Positions 18,703 through 23,849 of a stretch of DNA of 25,423 nt are shown here, piece by piece. The notes under the pieces were generated by a model that was not told the origin of the DNA, made no database searches, and saw only the letters and a list, made by a program, of their open reading frames with translations. A program made the position numbers and the translations under genes. The stretch is from contig DATBIO010000303.1 of NCBI GenBank assembly GCA_036556965.1, positions 1-25,423 of the forward strand. The letters are read 5' to 3'. This DNA is from DATBIO01 sp036556965. Its GTDB lineage: Bacteria; Acidobacteriota; Vicinamibacteria; Fen-336. Numbering within the stretch: position 1 is the stretch's first letter; each line of letters begins with the position of its first letter.

Positions 18703-20265
18703 TCACGCTCGGCGATGGCTTCTCTCCAGCCGCCGCAGCACGCGCGGCAGGGCCTCGAGCAGTCCGCCGGCGGTCAGCGACTCGTCGCCCAGCCGCCGCG
18801 CGCCCTCGTCGCCGGCCCACCCGTGGACGTACGCCGCCGCGCACGCCGCGGGCCAGGCCTCCAGCCCGCGCGCCAGCAGGGCGCCGATGATGCCCGCGAG
18901 GACGTCGCCCGTGCCGCCGGTGGCCATGGCCGGACCGCCCGTCGCGTTCACGGCGGCCGGGCCGTCGGGCTGGGCCACGAGGGTGGCGTGGCCCTTCAGG
19001 ACCACGACGGCCCCCGAACGCGCCGCGAAGGCGCGCGCGGTGGCCAGCCGCTGCGACTGCACCTCCGCCGTGCCCAGCCCCGCGAGCCGGGCCATCTCGC
19101 CCGGGTGGGGCGTCAGCACGGTCGCGTGGCCCCGCGGCAGCGCCCCGGCCGCTCCGGCCAGGGCGTTCAGGCCGTCGGCGTCGATCACCAGGGGCGCGGG
19201 GCAGCGGCGCACGAAGCCCTGCACGAAGGAGCGCGTGCCGGCGGCGGTGCCGAGGCCCGGCCCCAGGACCACGGCGTCGCGGCCCTCCACGAGGGCCAGC
19301 GCCGGCTCCAGCGCGACCTCGGCGAGCGCGCCCTCGGCGTCGGCCGCGAGCGGCGCCGTCATCAGCTCCGGCCGCGCGGCGGCGACCTGGGCCAGCACGG
19401 CCTCCGGACAGGCCACCGTCACCAGGCCCGCCCCGCTGAGGAGGGCGGCCTCGCCGGCCAGCGCCGCCGCCCCGGACTTCCCGGTGGACCCCGCCACCAC
19501 GAGCACGTGGCCGAAGCGTCCCTTGTGCGCGTCGGGATCGCGCGGGGGGAAGGCGGCCGCCGCGTCGGCGCGCTCCAGCCGCCAGAGCTGGGCCTGGGCG
19601 AGGAGCGAGAAGGGGATGCCGATGTCGGCCACGACGGTCCGGCCGGCCTCGCGGCTCGCGGGCGGGAGGACGTGGGCCGGCTTGCGCGCGGCGAAGGTGA
19701 CGGTGAGGTCGGCGGAGAGCGCCGGCCCGGGGACCTCGCCCCCGTCGGCGGGGATGCCGGAGGGGAGGTCCACGGCCAGCACGGGCAGTCCCCGCGCGGC
19801 CCGGCGGGCGTTGACCGCGCCGATCGCCTCCGCCAGGACGCCCGTGGGCGCGCTGCGCATCCCCGTCCCCAGCAGGGCGTCGACGACGAGGTCCGCGTCG
19901 TCCAGCACGGCGCCCCGCTTCCCGGCCCACGCCGCCGCATCCGCGATCTCGACCAGCGGTGCCGCCCCCGAGCGCTCCAGCGCCAGCATGTGCACGCGCG
20001 CGTCGCCCTGGACGTCGTCGCGGCGTCCCAGCAGGTAGGCGGTGGCGCGGCCGGGGAGGCACCGCGCGGCCACGAACCCGTCCCCCCCGTTGTTCCCCCG
20101 GCCGCACAGCACGGCGATGCGCCGCGCCGCCGGCCAGCGCCGCCGGGCGGCGCGCGCCACCGCCCGGCCGGCGTTCTCCATGAGGACCACGCCGGGGAGC
20201 CCGATCTCATCGATCGTGCGGCGGTCGGCCTCGCGCATCTCCGCCGCGGTCAGGACGGGCTTCAC
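18703..20265 (-). CDS. nnr: Bifunctional NAD(P)HX epimerase / ADP-dependent dehydratase
   Basis: Nnr repairs damaged NAD(P)H hydrates. The N-terminal epimerase (YjeF_N, about residues 1-215) begins with AAEMREADRRTIDEIGLPG and shows LMENAG and GRGNNGGDGFVAARCL. The C-terminal kinase-like dehydratase (about 225-515) shows KGRFGHVLVVAGSTGKSGAA, VLGPGLGT, VLTPHPGEMARL, VVLKGHATLV and the catalytic GGTGDVLAG. At 520 residues it is a normal fused protein. The start is GTG 20265, nine bases after the uppP stop, giving MKPVLTAAEMREAD. It is separated from tsaE by four bases. Confidence 0.97.
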   Translation of the reverse strand: MKPVLTAAEMREADRRTIDEIGLPGVVLMENAGRAVARAARRRWPAARRIAVLCGRGNNGGDGFVAARCLPGRATAYLLGRRDDVQGDARVHMLALERSGAAPLVEIADAAAWAGKRGAVLDDADLVVDALLGTGMRSAPTGVLAEAIGAVNARRAARGLPVLAVDLPSGIPADGGEVPGPALSADLTVTFAARKPAHVLPPASREAGRTVVADIGIPFSLLAQAQLWRLERADAAAAFPPRDPDAHKGRFGHVLVVAGSTGKSGAAALAGEAALLSGAGLVTVACPEAVLAQVAAARPELMTAPLAADAEGALAEVALEPALALVEGRDAVVLGPGLGTAAGTRSFVQGFVRRCPAPLVIDADGLNALAGAAGALPRGHATVLTPHPGEMARLAGLGTAEVQSQRLATARAFAARSGAVVVLKGHATLVAQPDGPAAVNATGGPAMATGGTGDVLAGIIGALLARGLEAWPAACAAAYVHGWAGDEGARRLGDESLTAGGLLEALPRVLRRLERSHRRA

Positions 20266-20274
20266 GCGGGCACT

Positions 20275-21111
20275 CTAGCCCGGAGCCGAGCGGCGCGCCA
20301 AGACCAGCCCGCCCACCACCAGGGCGAAGAGCAGCCGGTAGACGACGAAGGGCCGGTAGTCGCGCGTGCGCACGTAGCGGAGGAGGAGGCGGATGCTGGC
20401 CAGGCCGACCACGGCCGCCGCCACCATCCCCGGCACGAACAGGGCGGGGTCGCCCCCCTCGAGCAGCGCCGGGACCTTCAGCAGCGCGGCGCCGAAGGTG
20501 ATGGGCGTGGCCATGAGGAAGCTGAAGCGGGCCGCCTCCTCGCGCCGCAGCCCGAGGAAGAGGGCGGCGCTGATGGTGGCGCCGGAGCGGGACACGCCCG
20601 GCACCAGGGCCAGCGACTGCGCCGTCCCGATGAGCAGCGCGGTGCGCCAGGACACCGTCTTCGCGATCTCGTGGGCGCCGGGCAGCGGGCCGGCGATCTG
20701 CGGCGCGCGGCGGTCGGCCAGCCAGAGGACGATCCCCAGCGCGCCCATGGTCACGGCCACCAGCCCGGGCGAGCGGAAGGTCGTCTCCGCCCACTCGTCG
20801 AGCAGCAGGCCGGCCACGGCCGCGGGCACGCTGCCCAGGGCGAGGAGGCCCAGCACCTCCAGCTCCGGCGACCGCCAGTCGCGTGCGAGCACCCCGCGCG
20901 CGGCCCCGCCCAGGAGGCGCCACCAGTCGCCGGCGAAGGCGGCCAGCACGGCCACCAGCGTGCCCACGTGCAGCGCCACGTCGAAGGAGAGGCTCTGCGG
21001 GGGCCAGCCCAGGATCCACGGCACCACGATCAGGTGGCCCGAGCTGCTGATGGGCAGGAACTCGCCCAGGCCCTGCAAGACGCCCAGCCAGATGGCCTGG
21101 TTGCTTGTCAT
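20275..21111 (-). CDS. uppP: Undecaprenyl-diphosphatase UppP (BacA)
   Basis: UppP is an integral membrane phosphatase that recycles undecaprenyl pyrophosphate to the carrier lipid used in peptidoglycan and other envelope synthesis; extra copies confer bacitracin resistance. Both signature motifs are seen: GLGEFLPISSSGHL near the N-terminus and PGVSRSGATIS in the middle, amid multiple hydrophobic helices. The ATG at 21111 (278 residues, MTSNQAIWLGVLQ) is chosen because family members start here and GAGAGAG precedes it directly. The frame extends to ATG 21135 or TTG 21159, but those have no ribosome site and fall in a hairpin region. It lies 49 bases downstream of vapC and nine bases upstream of nnr. 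Confidence 0.97.
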   Translation of the reverse strand: MTSNQAIWLGVLQGLGEFLPISSSGHLIVVPWILGWPPQSLSFDVALHVGTLVAVLAAFAGDWWRLLGGAARGVLARDWRSPELEVLGLLALGSVPAAVAGLLLDEWAETTFRSPGLVAVTMGALGIVLWLADRRAPQIAGPLPGAHEIAKTVSWRTALLIGTAQSLALVPGVSRSGATISAALFLGLRREEAARFSFLMATPITFGAALLKVPALLEGGDPALFVPGMVAAAVVGLASIRLLLRYVRTRDYRPFVVYRLLFALVVGGLVLARRSAPG

Positions 21112-21126
21112 CTCTCTCTCAGGGTC

Positions 21127-21150
21127 GGCGGCCATCGGCGGTTGGCCGCC
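21127..21150. other. Hairpin between vapC-like gene and uppP
   Basis: GGCGGCCA (21127-21134) pairs perfectly with TGGCCGCC (21143-21150) around eight bases. It sits in the 49-base gap between the toxin stop and the uppP start on the - strand. It has no T run. It could attenuate read-through from the toxin-antitoxin unit into the essential genes, or protect an mRNA end. Confidence 0.45.
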
Positions 21151-21160
21151 GCGTGCCAAG

Positions 21161-21571
21161 TCAGGCGATGAGGACCGCGACCCCGAGCCGCCTGCCGAGG
21201 ATCTCGAAATCCTCGCGGTTGGCGGTGACCACCGTGGCCCCGTGGCCTCGGGCGGTCAAGGCGATCAGCGCGTCGTTCTGAAAGTCACGCCGCTTGCCGC
21301 GGTCCCAGTCATGCGCATCACCCACCGTCTGGATGATGCGTCCAGCCTCCCACCAGTCCGATGCCGTGGGCTCCCAGATCGTCGAGGCCAGATCGTGCAG
21401 GCGGCCGACCGTCCTTGCCGCCTGCGGGGTCCGCGCCCCTCGGCGAAGCTCGGAGAGCACGACGGCCGAGTGCCGGACGACGAAGGCGCGTCTGACCTCG
21501 TCCAGCCTGTCCGCGTACAGCCCGCGCTCCCAATGGCCGACGTAGACGCTGGTATCGATGACGGCCCACAC
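21161..21571 (-). CDS. PIN-domain ribonuclease toxin (VapC-like)
   Basis: The 136-residue product is a PIN-domain protein of the kind that acts as the RNA-cleaving toxin in VapBC modules. The acidic metal-site residues are visible: D6 in AVIDTSVYVG, E41 in VVLSELRRG, D100 in DFQNDALIALTARGHG, and D121 in TANREDFEIL. All are present, so it appears intact. The GTG start lies one base after the stop of the small upstream gene, so the two are translationally coupled, antitoxin first. Substrate specificity (tRNA, rRNA or other) cannot be told from sequence. Confidence 0.92.
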   Translation of the reverse strand: MWAVIDTSVYVGHWERGLYADRLDEVRRAFVVRHSAVVLSELRRGARTPQAARTVGRLHDLASTIWEPTASDWWEAGRIIQTVGDAHDWDRGKRRDFQNDALIALTARGHGATVVTANREDFEILGRRLGVAVLIA

Positions 21572-21572
21572 C

Positions 21573-21788
21573 TCAGGGCGCCTCGACGCTCCCAGGCTTG
21601 AGGCCAGCGCGGGTCCCGGCCATGAAGCGCCAGAACTTCTCCATCTCCACGACGCGGTCGACGGCGAGGCGAACCGCTTCGGCGTTCGTGCCGGCGCCGA
21701 GCGCCTTCCGCGCCTGGTCGATGGCCTTGGCGTCGACGAAGAAGGACTTGCGCGTGTACCGCGCGGGTCTCACGGACGTCTTTCTCAT
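21573..21788 (-). CDS. Antitoxin of the VapBC-type module
   Basis: This small basic protein begins MRKTSVRPARYTRKSFFVDA and contains a ribbon-helix-helix-like strand (YTRKSFFVD) and helices (AIDQARKALG and NAEAVRLAVDRVVEM), followed by a tail WRFMAGTRAGLKPG that would wrap the toxin. This matches small VapB-type antitoxins. Two starts are possible: ATG 21794 (MPMRK..., 73 residues) and ATG 21788 (71 residues). The promoter described at 21795-21823 predicts RNA starting at or next to 21788, so the shorter, leaderless form is preferred. It precedes the toxin by one base. Autoregulation through the inverted repeat is expected from the family. Confidence 0.85.
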   Translation of the reverse strand: MRKTSVRPARYTRKSFFVDAKAIDQARKALGAGTNAEAVRLAVDRVVEMEKFWRFMAGTRAGLKPGSVEAP

Positions 21789-21794
21789 AGGCAT

Positions 21795-21823
21795 ATGCTA
21801 TGCCTGATACAGGCATACGTCAA
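21795..21823 (-). promoter_or_regulatory. vapBC promoter with embedded palindromic operator
   Basis: Reading the - strand, TTGACG (21823-21818) and TAGCAT (21800-21795) are separated by 17 bases. Almost exactly filling the gap is a perfect inverted repeat, TATGCCTG-ATA-CAGGCATA (21799-21817). A bound antitoxin dimer would block polymerase. A further GCATATGC palindrome lies at 21791-21798. Confidence 0.65.
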
Positions 21824-21968
21824 GGTGTGACGTTGGACTTGAGTGACGCTGCCGCCTCCTGGTCGTCGAAACCATGCCGTCGGGGCGAGAGGATCGCCCG
21901 CGCCTGCGGGCGCGCGCCTCCCGTCCCGTGGTTGCTATCTCGATGGCGGCGAGGACAAGATCACGGCC

Positions 21969-22823
21969 ATGGGTTTCTTCGCCTCCGTGGACGGCCAGAT
22001 CCTCCCCGCCGAGCAGGCCCGCGTGTCCGTGCTGGACAACGGGTTCACCTTCGGCGACAGCGTCTACGAGACGCTCCGGACGTACGGCGGGCGGCCCTTC
22101 GCGCTCGATCGGCACCTCGAGCGGCTGCGCCGGTCCGGCGCCGCCCTCGGAATCCAGATCCCGCAGGGAGACGCCGAGCTCGGGGCGCACCTGGCCGCAC
22201 TGCTGCGGCAGGCCGGCAACGCCGAGTCGTACATCCGCATCATCGTGAGCCGGGGCGTCGGCGACATCTCCTACCGCTTCGACCGCGTGAAGGGACCCAC
22301 CGTGGTCATGGTGGTCAAGCCCTACGAGCCCGTGCCGGAGTACCTCCACCGCGAGGGGGTGGCCCTCGTCATCTCCGACGTGCGCCGCAACCACCCGCGC
22401 GCGCTCGACCCCGCCATCAAGTCCTGCAACCTGCTCAACAACATCCTGGCCGTGCGCGAGGCGCAGGCCAAGGGCGCCTTCGAGCCCATCATGCTCAACG
22501 ACGAGGGACAGGTCGCGGAGGGCGCGAGCTCCAACATCTTCCTGGTCACCGCGGGCACGCTGCTGACGCCCCCGCTGGAGGCCGGAATCCTCCCGGGCGT
22601 CACGCGCGCCGTGGTCCTGGATCTGGCGCCCGACCTCGGCATTCCCGTCCGGGAGGAGACCCTGCGCGCGCCCGACCTCTTCGCCGCGGACGAGGCCTTC
22701 ATCACCAGCACGCTGAAGGAGCTATTGTCGGCGACCTCCATCGACGGCCAGCCGGTGGGAGACGGACGGCCGGGACCGGTGACGGCGCGGCTGCTCGAGG
22801 CCTTCCGCGCGGCGGCGGGCTAA
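21969..22823 (+). CDS. Class IV aminotransferase (branched-chain or D-amino-acid type)
   Basis: The 284-residue product is a fold-type IV PLP enzyme. Seen: VLDNGFTFGDSVYETLRTYG, RHLERLRRS, the SYIRIIVSRGVG strand, the PLP lysine K151 in AIKSCNLLNNILA, and EGASSNIFLV with TPPLEAGILPGVTR, then DEAFITSTLKEL. This family includes branched-chain aminotransferase (IlvE), D-amino-acid aminotransferase and aminodeoxychorismate lyase (PabC). The sequence does not let me choose between them with confidence, so no symbol is given; a D-amino-acid or branched-chain role is most likely. The ATG at 21969 gives the usual family start MGFFASVDGQILP; a GAGGAC lies ten bases upstream. The longer frame to 21843 has no support. 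It diverges from vapBC, with about 145 bases between. Confidence 0.9.
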   Translation: MGFFASVDGQILPAEQARVSVLDNGFTFGDSVYETLRTYGGRPFALDRHLERLRRSGAALGIQIPQGDAELGAHLAALLRQAGNAESYIRIIVSRGVGDISYRFDRVKGPTVVMVVKPYEPVPEYLHREGVALVISDVRRNHPRALDPAIKSCNLLNNILAVREAQAKGAFEPIMLNDEGQVAEGASSNIFLVTAGTLLTPPLEAGILPGVTRAVVLDLAPDLGIPVREETLRAPDLFAADEAFITSTLKELLSATSIDGQPVGDGRPGPVTARLLEAFRAAAG

Positions 22824-23005
22824 AGCGAAGCCCGGTTCTCTCCTGTCGCGAGCGAGGCATTACGGCAGGGGGCTCACAACGCGGCGTCCAAATGAGCGCC
22901 AGTGCTGCGCCTCGACTATTTCGGCGAGCGAATCCACGTGCCTCGCGCAGCCGATTGCCGCCACGAGCCCCAGCGCCGCCACTCACCCATTGAAGATGAG
23001 CATTC

Positions 23006-23041
23006 CGGTGCTGGCAACGGGCCGCGCCAGAGCCAGCACCG
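23006..23041. repeat. Perfect inverted repeat, 10-base arms
   Basis: CGGTGCTGGC (23006-23015) and GCCAGCACCG (23032-23041) are exact complements around a 16-base loop. Confidence 0.85.
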
Positions 23042-23063
23042 CAGGCGAGCGGGCGAGCAGGAT

Positions 23064-23084
23064 GACGTAACCCCCCGTTACGTC
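23064..23084. repeat. Perfect inverted repeat, 8-base arms
   Basis: GACGTAAC (23064-23071) and GTTACGTC (23077-23084) flank a loop of five C. The arms are less GC-rich than their surroundings, which makes a composition effect less likely. Confidence 0.85.
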
Positions 23085-23162
23085 TACCAGGCGCCGCTCA
23101 CCACGACGCGGCGCGAGCCTGACCACGGTCGCGGGCGGGCCGCGCGGCCTGCCGTTCGTCGT

Positions 23163-23185
23163 GGTCACGTGCAGGCCGCGTGACC
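23163..23185. repeat. Perfect inverted repeat, 7-base arms
   Basis: GGTCACG (23163-23169) and CGTGACC (23179-23185) flank nine bases. The left arm overlaps the longer-range pairing 23100-23108 with 23157-23165, so the two folds compete. Confidence 0.75.
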
Positions 23186-23251
23186 GCTCGCGCACCCTTC
23201 CCCGCGCCGCCACCTGCAGCGGCGCCGGCCCGCGGGCCAAGCGCCGAGGGG

Positions 23252-23274
23252 CCGATAAGGCGCGTCCTTATCGG
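23252..23274. repeat. Perfect inverted repeat, 9-base arms
   Basis: CCGATAAGG (23252-23260) and CCTTATCGG (23266-23274) flank CGCGT. Its look is similar to REP-type palindromes, but only this one copy is seen. Confidence 0.85.
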
Positions 23275-23315
23275 GCGCAGAGCGCGCGGAGCGCACCCCG
23301 AGGGGACCCTTGAGC

Positions 23316-23337
23316 TGCCGCGACATGGCGGCATTTT
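23316..23337 (+). terminator. Possible intrinsic terminator (+ strand)
   Basis: TGCCGC (23316-23321) pairs with GCGGCA (23328-23333) around six bases and is followed directly by TTTT. The stem is short. If real it ends a + strand transcript crossing the intergenic region, about 500 bases past the aminotransferase stop. Confidence 0.4.
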
Positions 23338-23395
23338 CAAGCCAGCGCGAGGCGTCGGGCCCGCACGAGCGACGCCACCAGCTCGGCCACACTGC

Positions 23396-23432
23396 GGAGC
23401 GAGTTCTCGGCTCGAGGCCGAACCATCGCTCC
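23396..23432 (-). terminator. Two-part hairpin directly after the lipoprotein stop
   Basis: Outer stem GGAGCGA (23396-23402) with TCGCTCC (23426-23432), symmetrical 4-base internal loop, inner stem TCGGC (23407-23411) with GCCGA (23417-23421) around five bases. It abuts the stop codon of the - strand lipoprotein. It is placed like a terminator for the RHS-lipoprotein unit but lacks a T run on that strand. Confidence 0.5.
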
Positions 23433-23849
23433 TCACCTACTGACGGTAACGGTTCCCAGATCTGCTACCGGCGAGAACGCGGCACCCATGGTGCCCCATT
23501 CAAGCGCACGCACCCGTGGCTGGTATCCATCGCAGGCATACGACACGTGCAGCAGACTTGAAGCTCGCTTGTCTGCTCTTGCCACGTTGAGCTCCCGTTC
23601 AAACGTCTCACCTGTCTTTACGGTGGTCGACGCTACTGCTGTTGCAGTCGATCCCGGTCGAGGATCGTCATGAATCTCAATAACGCACGGCACACCGCTG
23701 CGACCGTCTTCCGTGCGAATCTCGCCGCGGACGCCCTGAGGATACGAAGAGGCTCGCGTACACGCGATAGTCGCGCCGATCATCACCACCACGAAAAGCC
23801 GCGTCGGAATGGTCGGCATGGTGAGAGGCGGATGGCCGATCGGTGTCAT
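23433..23849 (-). CDS. Small lipoprotein-like protein coupled to the RHS gene
   Basis: No family recognised. From ATG 23849 the product has 138 residues: a short lead, a hydrophobic segment RLFVVVMIGATIAC ending in a possible lipobox cysteine (C30), then a beta-rich mature part beginning TRASSYPQGVRGEIRTEDG and ending LGTVTVSR. The mature part loosely resembles a transthyretin-like or carboxypeptidase-regulatory domain (inference). The ATG overlaps the RHS stop as ATGA, the arrangement expected for translational coupling; an inner ATG at 23819 would give 128 residues and a cleaner signal peptide. A small gene directly behind an RHS gene is where immunity proteins for RHS toxins are usually found, but nothing in the sequence proves that role. 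Base composition is much less GC-rich than the window as a whole. Confidence 0.7.
   Translation of the reverse strand: MTPIGHPPLTMPTIPTRLFVVVMIGATIACTRASSYPQGVRGEIRTEDGRSGVPCVIEIHDDPRPGSTATAVASTTVKTGETFERELNVARADKRASSLLHVSYACDGYQPRVRALEWGTMGAAFSPVADLGTVTVSR

Larger units (their letters stand above)
22824..23432. other. 609-base region without a convincing gene, rich in inverted repeats
   Basis: No open frame here has a recognisable protein or clean start on either strand. The segment lies between two convergent units (aminotransferase on +, RHS-lipoprotein pair on -). It holds at least six perfect or near-perfect inverted repeats, listed separately. There is also a longer-range pair ACCACGACG (23100-23108) with CGTCGTGGT (23157-23165), and a 12-base palindrome at 23138-23149. 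A - strand frame ending at 22983 has a hydrophobic tail (GGYVILLARSPAVLALARPV) that may be a gene remnant. No T-rich promoter or ribosome site is clear. Confidence 0.6.

Noticed and set aside
21936..21941. Possible -10 (TATCTC) for the aminotransferase gene
   Set aside because: It lacks the final T of the -10 consensus and has no -35 hexamer at 17-18 bases upstream.
23252..23274. Integron attC site or REP element
   Set aside because: No GTTRRRY/RYYYAAC ends, no integrase and no second copy in the window; kept only as an inverted repeat.
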